In this document: piece by piece, positions 54,528 through 62,745 of the stretch
Layout: every line of letters begins with the position of its first letter
Position numbering within the stretch: the first letter of the stretch is position 1
NCBI RefSeq assembly: GCF_041807905.1
Contig: NZ_JBGVSA010000003.1
Coordinates: forward strand, 124,001 to 188,000
Direction of reading: 5' to 3'
DNA from: JBGVSA01 sp041807905
GTDB taxonomy: Bacteria > Pseudomonadota > Gammaproteobacteria > Burkholderiales > Rhodocyclaceae
Length of the DNA: 64,000 bases
Translations under genes and position numbers: made by a program
The notes under the pieces: model-generated
What the model was told of the DNA's origin: nothing
Databases searched by the model: none
What the model saw: only the letters and a program-made list of their open reading frames with translations

Positions 54528-55682
54528 TCAGATGACTTCCAGCTCGGCGCGCAATGCACCAGCCGACTTCATCGCCTGCAGGATGTTGATCAGGTCCAGC
54601 GGCGTAGCTCCGACGGCGTTGAGCGCCTTCACCACGTCGGCGAGGTTGGCGCCGGCGCGCATGCGCACGAGGTTGCCGCTGCCCTGCTTGAGATCGATCT
54701 GCGCACTTTCCGTGACCACCGTGCGGCCGCGCGAGAAGGAATTGGGCTGGCTGACCTGCTGCTCGGTGTCGATCGATACCGAGAGATTGCCGTGCGCCAC
54801 TGCGCACTCCTGGATCGTCACGGCCTGGTTCATCACCACCGAACCGGAACGCGAATTGACGATCACCTTGGCCGCTCCCATCAACGGCGTCACCTCGATG
54901 TTCTCGACGCGCCCCAGGAAGGCCACACGTTCATTGGGCGCCGCGGGTGCCCGCACCTGGATGCGGCGCGCATCGAGCGCCCACGCGGTGTCGGGACCGG
55001 TGCTGCGGTTGATGGCATCGACCACGCGTTGCGCGGTACCAAAATCCGCCGCGGCCAGCTCGTACGAAATCGTATCGGCATCGCCCACCGGCATCGGCAC
55101 GGCGCGTTCGACCGTTGCACCAGCGGGAATGCGCCCGGCCGCAAGATGGTTGATGGTGACGCTCGAACCGCCGGCCTGCGCGCCCGCGCCGCCCACGATG
55201 AGGTTGCCCTGCGCAATGGCGTACACCTGACCATCGACGCCCTTGAGGGGGGTCATCAGCAGCGTGCCACCGCGCAGGCTCTTGGCATTGCCAAGCGAGG
55301 ACACCGTGACGTCGAACTGCTGGCCGGGTTGCGCAAAGGGCGGCAGCGACATCGTCACCATGACGGCGGCGACGTTCTTGAGTTGCATGTTGGTGCCCTG
55401 CGGCACGGTCACGCCAAGGTTGCCGAGCATGTTGGTCAGGCTTTGCACCGTGAAGGGGGCCTGCGAGGTCTGGTCGCCTGTGCCGTCCAGACCGACGACG
55501 AGGCTGTAGCCGACGAGCTGGTTGGTGCGCACGCCGGCGATGCTCGCAAGATCCTTGATTCGCTCCGCGTGCGCAGTAGGTGCCGACGACAGGACGACGA
55601 ACGTCATGACGACGCCTGCCACGCGCGCTAGCCGCGCCGCCCGCAGCATCGATACCACATTACGTTTCCATCGAGTCGTCAT
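54528..55682 (-). CDS. flgI: FlgI, flagellar P-ring protein
   Basis: 384 aa. The signal peptide (about residues 15-39, ending AHA) precedes ERIKDLASIAGVRTNQLVGY, the conserved mature start. GTGDQTSQAPFT and the C-terminal ADVVKALNAVGATPLDLINI are family blocks. FlgI forms the bushing in the peptidoglycan layer. A 350-bp non-coding insert separates it from flgH, whereas other flg neighbours here are within tens of bases. Confidence 0.98.
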   Translation of the reverse strand: MTTRWKRNVVSMLRAARLARVAGVVMTFVVLSSAPTAHAERIKDLASIAGVRTNQLVGYSLVVGLDGTGDQTSQAPFTVQSLTNMLGNLGVTVPQGTNMQLKNVAAVMVTMSLPPFAQPGQQFDVTVSSLGNAKSLRGGTLLMTPLKGVDGQVYAIAQGNLIVGGAGAQAGGSSVTINHLAAGRIPAGATVERAVPMPVGDADTISYELAAADFGTAQRVVDAINRSTGPDTAWALDARRIQVRAPAAPNERVAFLGRVENIEVTPLMGAAKVIVNSRSGSVVMNQAVTIQECAVAHGNLSVSIDTEQQVSQPNSFSRGRTVVTESAQIDLKQGSGNLVRMRAGANLADVVKALNAVGATPLDLINILQAMKSAGALRAELEVI

Positions 55683-55744
55683 GGCAATTCCAATCTCTCA
55701 TTCGTCTTGCTGTCGCCGCATCGGTCTCCGATCACTGGAGATGC

Positions 55745-56030
55745 TCGATGTGGGATCCCCCTTCGGCGCCGCCGAGCAGCACAGGGCGAGAAGGTTGCCC
55801 TGCGAAGCAGGGTCGGCGAGGACTGTCTGAGGCCCAGAGGGCCGAGTTCCGCAGCCGCCTTCTCGACCGCGCAGCGCAGGGGACCGGCCGAAGGCCGGCG
55901 GCGTCACGGGGATCGCTTTCTTGGTTACTTCTTTGTCGATACAAAGAAGTGACCCGCCCGCCGGGGCGGACTCCCGGCCAACGACGCTGGCCCCCCGTGG
56001 AAAACATCCATGGGCCAACATCGGCAGCCC
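55745..56030. repeat. Non-coding interspersed-type repeat made of short hairpins, between flgI and flgH
   Basis: The 350-bp flgI-flgH gap has no supportable gene. It contains four perfect stems in a row: CCCTGC-GAA-GCAGGG (55798-55812), GGCCC-AGA-GGGCC (55831-55843), CCGGCC-GAA-GGCCGG (55884-55898) and GGTTACTTCTTTGT-CGAT-ACAAAGAAGTGACC (55923-55954, one wobble). It then runs into GC-rich sequence. From memory, this pattern resembles an interspersed element found in several Burkholderiales and xanthomonad genomes. Only one copy is visible here. Confidence 0.65.
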
Positions 56031-56032
56031 GC

Positions 56033-56698
56033 TCAGAACGGCAACACGTTCATGAAGAAGCGCTGCATCCATCCCATGGTCTGCGCTTCGTCGATGTAGC
56101 CCGTGGCCTTATATTCGATGCGCGCATCGGCAACCTGCGTCGACTGTACGGTGTTGGCCGTGGTGACGTTGGCCGCGTTGACCACGCCCGAGAAGCGGAT
56201 GAACTCATTGCCCTGGTTGATGGCGACCTGCTTCTCGCCGGCCACCACCAGATTGCCGTTCGGATACACGTCCACCACCGTCACGGTGATGGTGCCGGTG
56301 AAATCGTTCTTCGCCGCCGCCGCACCCTTGCCCGAGAAACTGTTGTCGCCACTCGCATCCACGCCCATGCCAGCGAGGAACTTGCCGGGCACGCCGGTAA
56401 TGTTGGGAATCGACGCGGACAACGTCGAGCTCTTGCCCGCCGATGCGTTGGAGTTCTTGCTGGCACTCGTCTTCTCGACGAGATTCACTGTGATGATGTC
56501 GCCGACCATGCGCGCCCGGCGATCTTCGAACAGCGGGCGGATGGCCACCTGCTGGTAGATGGCGCCGTTGTTCGGGCCGGTCGACAGCGGCGCGGGGCGC
56601 GCGGTCATGGGTTGTTCGATGTTGGTGGGCGGCACCGTCATGCAGGCGGACAGCGACAGCACCGCCGCGAACCCGCCCATCCGTCGCAGGATGCTCAT
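56033..56698 (-). CDS. flgH: FlgH, flagellar L-ring lipoprotein
   Basis: 221 aa. The signal peptide has lipobox LSAC (Cys at about residue 19). Conserved blocks are GAIYQQVAIRPLFEDRRARMVGD, ITVNLVEKTSASKNS and the C-terminal RIEYKATGYIDEAQTMGWMQ, followed by RFFMNVLPF. FlgH forms the outer-membrane ring with FlgI beneath. It follows flgG by 10 bp. Confidence 0.98.
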   Translation of the reverse strand: MSILRRMGGFAAVLSLSACMTVPPTNIEQPMTARPAPLSTGPNNGAIYQQVAIRPLFEDRRARMVGDIITVNLVEKTSASKNSNASAGKSSTLSASIPNITGVPGKFLAGMGVDASGDNSFSGKGAAAAKNDFTGTITVTVVDVYPNGNLVVAGEKQVAINQGNEFIRFSGVVNAANVTTANTVQSTQVADARIEYKATGYIDEAQTMGWMQRFFMNVLPF

Positions 56699-56708
56699 CG
56701 CGCGCTCC

Positions 56709-57491
56709 TTACAGTTGCGTGAGGCGGCCGAGCATCGAATCGGCCGTCTGGACGACGCGCGAATTCAATTCATAGGCGCGTTGCGTCTGGATCATGCTGA
56801 CGAGCTCTTCGGCCACGTTGACGTTGGACGTTTCGACGTAGCTCTGGTTGAGCACACCCGCACCGTTCAGGCCCGGCGTGCTCGCTGTCGGGGTACCGCT
56901 GGATGCCGTTTCCAGATACAGGTTCTCGCCGATGCTCTGCAGGCCGCCGTTGTTGATGAAGGTGGCGATCTGGATGGTGCCGACCTGCGATGCCGCGGTC
57001 TGGCCCGGCTGCGTCACGCTCACCGTGCCGTCCTTGCCGATGGTCACCGACAGCGCGTCGGCCGGAATGGTGATGGCCGGCTGCAGCGCGTAGCCGCTGG
57101 CGGTCACCAGTTGTCCGTTGGAGTCCTTCTGGAACGAACCATCACGCGTGTAGGCGGTGGTGCCGTCCGGCAGTTGCACCTGGAAGAAGCCTTCGCCATT
57201 GATCGCCACGTCCAGCGGATTGCCGGTCTGTTGCAGGTTGCCCTGCGTTTGGATCTTCTCGGTCGCCACGGGGCGCACGCCGGTACCCAGTTGCAGGCTC
57301 GACGGGATCGTCGTCTGCTGGGTGGAGTTGGCGCCAGCCTGGCGGAAGGTCTGGTACAGCATGTCTTCGAACACGGCGCGCGCACGCTTGAAGCCGTTGG
57401 TGCTGACGTTGGCCAGGTTGTTCGAGATGGTGTCCAGCTGCGTCTGCTGCGCATCCAGGCCCGTGCGGGCGATCCACAGTGCTCTGATCAT
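56709..57491 (-). CDS. flgG: FlgG, distal rod protein
   Basis: 260 aa, the usual length, from the ATG at 57491 (MIRALWIARTGLDAQQTQLD). The rod/hook N-terminal motif is SNNLANVSTNGFKR, and the C-terminal helix holds VNVAEELVSMIQTQRAYELN. It is the main component of the distal rod. A 134-bp gap separates it from flgF. Confidence 0.98.
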   Translation of the reverse strand: MIRALWIARTGLDAQQTQLDTISNNLANVSTNGFKRARAVFEDMLYQTFRQAGANSTQQTTIPSSLQLGTGVRPVATEKIQTQGNLQQTGNPLDVAINGEGFFQVQLPDGTTAYTRDGSFQKDSNGQLVTASGYALQPAITIPADALSVTIGKDGTVSVTQPGQTAASQVGTIQIATFINNGGLQSIGENLYLETASSGTPTASTPGLNGAGVLNQSYVETSNVNVAEELVSMIQTQRAYELNSRVVQTADSMLGRLTQL

Positions 57492-57625
57492 GGGGAATGT
57501 CCTCCTGCAGTGGTGCCAGATTAGCGTCCGCCCCGGCGCTCCATTGCGCCGATTAGGAGGCGGTTTTCCGCTCAATCCTCGCCGGGCCGCGCCACGCCTC
57601 GCGTCGCGCGGAATGTGTACGAGCG

Positions 57626-58369
57626 TTACGTGCGCGACAGAATCTGCGTCGCCGCGCGGTCGTCTTCCTGCGCCGTCTGCAGGAGCTTGGTGTGCATTTC
57701 GTAGTGACGTTGCAGCGAGATCATCTGCACCATCTGGTCGACCATGCTGACGTTGCTGCCTTCGAGCGCACCGCCCAGGGCCTTGACGTTGTCGTCGGCC
57801 GCGGCCGATTGATTGCCCGCCGTGCGAAAGAGTCCGTCGTCGCGACGCTGCAGGGTCGCCGGGTCGGGATTGACGAGCTTGAGGCGCGCCACCGGATTGG
57901 CGGCGTTGAGCGTTCCGTCGCGCGGTGTTGCCGTGAGCGTGCCGTCGCCGCCCAGTTCGATGCTGTTGTCGGGCGGCAGCGTGATGGGGTTGCCGCCGTC
58001 GTCGAGCACTTCCTGCCCGCTGCGCGTGCGCAGCATGCCGTTGGCATCGACCGTAAAACTGCCGTCGCGTGTATAGGCCTCGCTGCCATCGGCGGCACGT
58101 ACGGCAAACCAGCCCTCCCCCTGGATCGCCATGTCGAGCGGGCGGCCGGTCTGCATGATGGCGCCGGCGCGCATGTCGGCACCTACGGTGGCTTCGACGA
58201 CGTGTGCGCGCGAAGGCAGCGCTTCGCTTTGCACCGGCACCGCGCGCAAGCGGTTCATCTCGGCGCGAAAACCGGTGGTCGACACGTTGGCCAGATTGTT
58301 GGCCACCGACGCCTGCCGGCTCATGGTGGCCTTGGCGCCACTCATGGCGGTGTAGATGAGCTTGTCCAT
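57626..58369 (-). CDS. flgF: FlgF, proximal rod protein
   Basis: 247 aa. The N-terminal MDKLIYTAMSGAKATMSRQA and VANNLANVSTTGFRAEMN are typical of FlgF, with the C-terminal VSMVDQMVQMISLQRHYEMH. Part of the flagellar rod. It lies 22 bp after flgE. Confidence 0.97.
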   Translation of the reverse strand: MDKLIYTAMSGAKATMSRQASVANNLANVSTTGFRAEMNRLRAVPVQSEALPSRAHVVEATVGADMRAGAIMQTGRPLDMAIQGEGWFAVRAADGSEAYTRDGSFTVDANGMLRTRSGQEVLDDGGNPITLPPDNSIELGGDGTLTATPRDGTLNAANPVARLKLVNPDPATLQRRDDGLFRTAGNQSAAADDNVKALGGALEGSNVSMVDQMVQMISLQRHYEMHTKLLQTAQEDDRAATQILSRT

Positions 58370-58391
58370 GCCGGCCCCTTATCTGCTTTGG

Positions 58392-59615
58392 TCAGCGCAG
58401 GTTGACCAGCGTCTGCATCACCTGGTCCTGCGTCTTGATGGACTGGGCGTTGGCCTGGTAGTTGCGCTGCTGCGTGATCATGTTGACCAGCTCGGCAGTG
58501 AGGTCGACGTTGGACTCTTCCACCGCACCGGCCTGCAGCTTGCCCATGCTGCCGGTATTGGGCGCGCCGACCAGCGGCTGGCCCGAATCGGGCGATTCGG
58601 CCCAGTTGTTGTTGCCCAGCGAGATCAGGCCGTTGGCGTTGGCGAAATTGGCCAGCACGATCTGGCCCAGGTTGCGCGACTGGCCGTTGCTGTAGCGGCC
58701 CTGCACGGTGCCGTCGGAACCGATGGTGATGCCCGACAGACGACCCGAGGCGTAACCGTCCTGCACCTGGCGATTGACCGAGAACGAACTGCCGTACTGC
58801 GTGCTGCCCGTCATGTCGAGCTGCACGCCGCCGGCGCCACCCATGGGCGACTGCGCGCCGGTCGTGACGGCCAGCCCGTTGAGGGTGATCGGCATCCCGG
58901 AAGTGAGCTGGCCGGCCGTGTCGAAGGCCAGGGTGCCATTGGCGGTGGTGGCACCGCCGTCGAGCTGCGTGTACATGTTCCACGTCGCGCTCGCCGTTTT
59001 GGCGAAGTACATGGTCAGGATGTGCGAGTTGCCCAGGCTGTCGTAGATGCTGACCGAGGTCGACGAGTTGTATGTCGTCGGGTCGTTGACGTCGAAGGGC
59101 GCGGCGATCGGGTCCTTGGTCGAATCCAGGTTCAGGCCCATCTCGACCTTGGCCGTCTCTTGCGGCAGCAGATCGGCGGTGTCGACGTACAGCGGCTGCG
59201 GCGTGGCCGGCAGGATATTGCCGAGCGCATCGGCCGGGTAGCCGGTGAGCTTATAGCCCTGCGCGTTGACGATGTAGCCGCTCTTGTCGATCTCGAACTG
59301 ACCGTTGCGCGTGTAGACCAGCGAACCTTCATTCGACATGCGGAAGAAACCCGCGCCGTTGATCGCGACATCCAGCGGATTGTCGGTCGGCGTGATGTTG
59401 CCTTGCGTGAATTGCTGCGTGACGGCCGCCACGGCCGTGCCGATACCGATCTGCACACCGGCCGCGGCACCGTTGAGCGCGGCGGCATACACGTCGGAGA
59501 ACTGTGCGTTGGATTGCTTGAAGCCAACGTTGCTTGCGTTCGAGACGTTGTTGCTGATGACGTCAAGCGCCTTCGACGCTGCGTTGAGTCCGGAAAGACC
59601 TTGCTGGAATGCCAT
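58392..59615 (-). CDS. flgE: FlgE, flagellar hook protein
   Basis: 407 aa. N-terminal MAFQQGLSGLNAASKALDVI and SNNVSNASNVGFKQSNAQF, and the C-terminal NVDLTAELVNMITQQRNYQA, define a hook protein; the middle is the variable surface domain. It polymerises into the hook under the FlgD cap. Confidence 0.98.
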   Translation of the reverse strand: MAFQQGLSGLNAASKALDVISNNVSNASNVGFKQSNAQFSDVYAAALNGAAAGVQIGIGTAVAAVTQQFTQGNITPTDNPLDVAINGAGFFRMSNEGSLVYTRNGQFEIDKSGYIVNAQGYKLTGYPADALGNILPATPQPLYVDTADLLPQETAKVEMGLNLDSTKDPIAAPFDVNDPTTYNSSTSVSIYDSLGNSHILTMYFAKTASATWNMYTQLDGGATTANGTLAFDTAGQLTSGMPITLNGLAVTTGAQSPMGGAGGVQLDMTGSTQYGSSFSVNRQVQDGYASGRLSGITIGSDGTVQGRYSNGQSRNLGQIVLANFANANGLISLGNNNWAESPDSGQPLVGAPNTGSMGKLQAGAVEESNVDLTAELVNMITQQRNYQANAQSIKTQDQVMQTLVNLR

Positions 59616-59625
59616 TGTCGTGACC

Positions 59626-60327
59626 TCAGAGAATGCGCTTGATGTCGCTCATGGAGAGCTGGCCGAAACGGCCGACCTCCAGTTCGATGCTGCCGTCGGC
59701 CTTCTTGCCGACCGAGAACACGGAGGCCAGTTCGAGCGATTTCGGCGTGACCTTGGTGCCGTCTTCGTTGCTGGCCGCGACCTTGATGGTGTAGGTCCCG
59801 TCTGCGAGCTGCGTGCCGTCGGCGGTCTTGCCGTCCCACACGAATTCGTTGGCGCCTGCGCCAAGCTTGCCCAGCGACAGTTCGGCGACCTTGGTGCCGT
59901 CCTTGTTGTACACGGTGACGGTTGCCTTGTCGGCCGCCGCAGGCATTTCGATGCCGCCGACTGCCACGCCTTCGGTGAGCTTGAGCTGATTGCCTTCGAC
60001 CAATACCTGGTGGCCGATAAGCGCTGCTGCCTGATAGGTCTCGTTGGCCTGGAAGGACGAGAACATCGTCGACAACTGGGTGTTGAGCTTTTCAATGCCG
60101 TCGACCGTGCTGATCTGCGCGAGCTGCGAAGTGGTCTGCGCGTTGTCGAGCGGATTGAGCGGGTCCTGGTTCTTGAGCTGCGCCGTCAGCAGCGACAGGA
60201 AGTCCATCTTGATGCGGTCAGACGAACTGCTGGTGCTGGACGTACTGGACGTCGAGCTCTTGGTGCCGTTGAGCTGGTCATAGACGCTCTGCGCGGCGGC
60301 GTTGTTGTTGACAGAGGAAGTCGCCAT
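59626..60327 (-). CDS. flgD: FlgD, hook-capping protein
   Basis: 233 aa. An N-terminal Ser/Thr-rich stretch (about 20-37) precedes the conserved MDFLSLLTAQLKNQDPLNPL and MVAQL-type helix (here TSQLAQISTVDGIEKL). The FlgD Ig-like domain follows (VYNKDGTKVAELSLG, FVWDGKTADG). It caps the growing hook. Confidence 0.97.
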   Translation of the reverse strand: MATSSVNNNAAAQSVYDQLNGTKSSTSSTSSTSSSSDRIKMDFLSLLTAQLKNQDPLNPLDNAQTTSQLAQISTVDGIEKLNTQLSTMFSSFQANETYQAAALIGHQVLVEGNQLKLTEGVAVGGIEMPAAADKATVTVYNKDGTKVAELSLGKLGAGANEFVWDGKTADGTQLADGTYTIKVAASNEDGTKVTPKSLELASVFSVGKKADGSIELEVGRFGQLSMSDIKRIL

Positions 60328-60360
60328 GATGGGTTCCCGTTGTGCGTAGTGTTATGACGC

Positions 60361-60768
60361 TCAGCCCTGACCGATGGTCAGCGTCTTCTGCATCAGCGTC
60401 TTGGCGGTGTTCATCACTTCGACGTTGTTCTGGTAGTTGCGCGAGGCGGAGATCATGTTGGTCATCTCCTCCACCACGTCCACGTTCGGCATGGCCACGA
60501 AACCGTTGGCGTCTGCCGCCGGATTGCTCGGGTCGTAGTTCATGCGCAGGGGCGCGGCACTTTCGACCACGCCGTTGACCTTGACGCCCTGCGAGTAGCC
60601 GTCGCCCATCTGCGTGGCCTGGAAGACGACTTCCTTGGCGCGATAGGGCTGACCGTCGGGGCCTGCCACACTGTCGGCGTTGGCGAGGTTGCTGGCGGTG
60701 GTGTTCAGGCGCACCGATTGGGCGGTGAGCGCGGAGCCGGCGATCTGGAAAACCTTCATCATGCTCAT
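60361..60768 (-). CDS. flgC: FlgC, proximal rod protein
   Basis: 135 aa from the ATG at 60768 (MSMMKVFQIAGSALTAQSVR). N-terminal LNTTASNLANADSVAG and the C-terminal PNVDVVEEMTNMISASRNYQ are the family helices. It starts 16 bp after the flgB stop. Confidence 0.98.
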   Translation of the reverse strand: MSMMKVFQIAGSALTAQSVRLNTTASNLANADSVAGPDGQPYRAKEVVFQATQMGDGYSQGVKVNGVVESAAPLRMNYDPSNPAADANGFVAMPNVDVVEEMTNMISASRNYQNNVEVMNTAKTLMQKTLTIGQG

Positions 60769-60784
60769 GGTGTATCTCCTGCGC

Positions 60785-61189
60785 TTACTGGCCCGACACG
60801 GCCTGTCCCATTGTCTTGAACAGGTTGTTGATGAACGTGACGTTGGCCTCGTACTGCGTGGCGTTTTCGGTGAAGTTGGCGCGCTCCACGTCCATGTCCA
60901 CCGTGTTGCCGTCGAGGCTCGACTGCGTTTCGGTGCGGTACATGACATTGGGGTCCGCCCCCGTCGCCGTGCCGCCGATGTGTGCCGCCGAAGTGGTCGC
61001 CATCTGCAGCGGCTGGGTCTGCCCTTGCAGCGCACGACCAAGCGTCGATGCAAAGTCGATGTCGCGAGCCTTGTAGTTGGGCGTATCGGCATTGGCGATG
61101 TTGGAGGCGAGCAGTTCCTGGCGCTTGGCGCGCAGGTTGAGCGCGGTCTGCTGAAAGCGCAGCGCATCGTCCAGTCTGTTCATGTTCAT
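60785..61189 (-). CDS. flgB: FlgB, proximal rod protein
   Basis: 134 aa from the ATG at 61189 (MNMNRLDDALRFQQTALNLR). SNIANADTPNYKARDIDF is the classic FlgB motif, with the C-terminal VDMDVERANFTENATQYEAN. First gene of the minus-strand flg operon, divergent from flgA. Upstream frame extension lacks family similarity. Confidence 0.98.
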   Translation of the reverse strand: MNMNRLDDALRFQQTALNLRAKRQELLASNIANADTPNYKARDIDFASTLGRALQGQTQPLQMATTSAAHIGGTATGADPNVMYRTETQSSLDGNTVDMDVERANFTENATQYEANVTFINNLFKTMGQAVSGQ

Positions 61190-61488
61190 CTCTCCCCAGG
61201 CTCGTCGCCCACCCATGTCGCACATCGCAACCTTGCGGCGGACGTAGTGCAGCTTCCGTGCCAGCATCGTAGCGATGCGCCCGCGACCTCATTCGGCCGA
61301 TAAGACGGCAAAAAAGGCGGCTAAAGAGGGATCGGTACGGCATGCGAGCGGCAAGCCGCCGGCAATCCTTGCCGGCCCGGCGCTTCGCGCAAAGCGAAGA
61401 AAGAGCCGCCAAACCGCCTTTGCTCGGGCGATGCCTCGCGCGTGCGATACGGTTCAATGCGGTCATTGCCAGACCGGAGTTCCCCGCC
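61190..61488. promoter_or_regulatory. flgB/flgA divergent region with nested inverted repeats
   Basis: 299 bp without a gene. Stems seen: GCCGGCAA-TCC-TTGCCGGC (61358-61376, perfect), CTTCGC-GCAAA-GCGAAG (61383-61399), and outer arms AAAGGCGG (61313-61320) with CCGCCTTT (61414-61421) that enclose both. GCCGATAA (61296-61303, plus strand) is a perfect sigma-28 -10, but no TAAA -35 is found 11 bp upstream. Promoters for both directions must lie here. Confidence 0.5.
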
Positions 61489-62172
61489 ATGTTCCCTCGC
61501 CTGCTGCTTGCCGCCCTGCTGTTGCCATCGGCTGTGCTGGCACAAACGACGGGGACAGACGCCATCCGGCGCACGGTCGAACAGTTCGTGATCCGCCAGA
61601 CGGCCGATGTGCAGGGCAGCGTGTCGGTGGACGTCGGCCGCATCGTGGAAAGCGCGGCCACGCAATCGTGCACGGTATGGGAGGCCTTTTTGCCGCCCGG
61701 CGCGCGCATATGGAAGACGGTGACGGTCGGCGTGCGCTGCACGCAGGGGACGAACGCGTCCCTCTATGTGCCGACACGCGTGCAGATCGATGGAGCCTAC
61801 GTGGTGATGGCGCGCCCGGTGTCGGGCGGACAGGTGCTGACGGCGGAAGACATGGCCGTGGTGCGGGGCGAGATTACGGCGCAGCCCAATGATGTGATCA
61901 CGCGCGTCGACCAGGCGGTGGGTCAGTCGGTACGGCAGGCGCTCTCGGACAAGCAGACCTTGCGCGCGGTTTACTTGAAGACCGATGCCGCGATACAGGC
62001 CGGGCAGACGGTGAAGATCGTCACTCAGGGCGAAGGATTTTCGGTCGTCAATGAAGGCCGCGCCTTGAACACCGCCGCACGCGGACAGGTGGTGCGTGTC
62101 AAGCTGGCGAGCAATCGCGTGCTCAACGGCATCGCGCGTGAGCCCGGCGTGGTGGTCGTGTCAGTGGAATAG
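61489..62172 (+). CDS. flgA: FlgA, P-ring assembly chaperone
   Basis: 227 aa from the ATG at 61489, opening with the signal peptide MFPRLLLAALLLPSAVLAQ. The SAF domain is in the C-terminal half: VVMARPVSGGQVLTAEDMAV, DQAVGQSVRQALSDKQTLRA, and GQVVRVKLASNRVLNGIARE near the end. It helps FlgI assemble in the periplasm. It is divergent from flgB. Confidence 0.95.
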   Translation: MFPRLLLAALLLPSAVLAQTTGTDAIRRTVEQFVIRQTADVQGSVSVDVGRIVESAATQSCTVWEAFLPPGARIWKTVTVGVRCTQGTNASLYVPTRVQIDGAYVVMARPVSGGQVLTAEDMAVVRGEITAQPNDVITRVDQAVGQSVRQALSDKQTLRAVYLKTDAAIQAGQTVKIVTQGEGFSVVNEGRALNTAARGQVVRVKLASNRVLNGIAREPGVVVVSVE

Positions 62173-62242
62173 TGGGCGCGCACCACGACTGCGCCCACCA
62201 CATTTGCTATCGTGCGAAGCCAGTCATCCGTTCGCCCATGCC

Positions 62243-62695
62243 ATGAAGTCTTCGCCGACGCTGCGCCTGATTGCGCTGTTCGAGGCCGCCAAGGGCGCCA
62301 TCGTGCTGGCGGCCGGCTTCGGTCTGCTGACGCTGATCCATGCCGACCTGCAGACCGTGGCGGAAAACCTCGTCCGCCATTCGCATCTCAACCCGGCCAG
62401 CCACTACCCGCGCATTTTCATCGACGCTGCCGCGCGTGCATCGAGCGGTAACCTGTGGCTGCTGGCGCTGCTCGCGGCGATGTACTCGGTCATGCGTTTC
62501 GTCGAGGCCTACGGCTTATGGTTCGCGCGGCGCTGGGCCGAATGGTTTGCCGTCCTCAGCGCCGGCGCCTTCATTCCGGTGGAAATCTATGAGCTGAGCC
62601 GCCACGCAAGCTGGATTCGCGGCAGTGTGCTGGCGGTGAACATCCTCATCGTGATCTACCTGTCGCGCCGGCTCTGGCGCGAGCGCGACGTCTAA
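62243..62695 (+). CDS. DUF2127 family membrane protein
   Basis: 150 aa with about four spans. The N-terminal LRLIALFEAAKGAIVLAAGF and the later RFVEAYGLWFARRWAEWFAV followed by PVEIYEL are hallmarks of DUF2127, a family of small membrane proteins without known function. Its 3' end, including the stop codon, is tandemly repeated three times. It sits between flgA and an asparaginase gene, where flgM/flgN are often found. Confidence 0.85.
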   Translation: MKSSPTLRLIALFEAAKGAIVLAAGFGLLTLIHADLQTVAENLVRHSHLNPASHYPRIFIDAAARASSGNLWLLALLAAMYSVMRFVEAYGLWFARRWAEWFAVLSAGAFIPVEIYELSRHASWIRGSVLAVNILIVIYLSRRLWRERDV

Positions 62696-62738
62696 GCGCC
62701 AGCGCGACGTCTAAGCGCCAGCGCGACGTCTAAGCGCC
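62682..62738. repeat. 19-bp tandem repeat, three copies, spanning a stop codon
   Basis: The unit AGCGCGACGTCTAAGCGCC occurs at 62682-62700, 62701-62719 and 62720-62738, followed by a partial AGCGCG. The copies are identical. The first contains the DUF2127 stop (TAA); each later copy repeats it. Each unit contains GACGTC and flanking GCGC, so it can form a small stem. The array ends 7 bp before the asparaginase stop. Confidence 0.9.
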
Positions 62739-62745
62739 AGCGCGG

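Noticed and set aside
55732..56007. Frames on both strands in the flgI-flgH gap
   Set aside because: They read across the hairpin repeat; similar conceptual proteins arise wherever this kind of repeat occurs and are not evidence of a gene.
61296..61303. GCCGATAA as a sigma-28 promoter for flgA
   Set aside because: The -10 is perfect but there is no TAAA element 11 bp upstream; noted only within the intergenic region.
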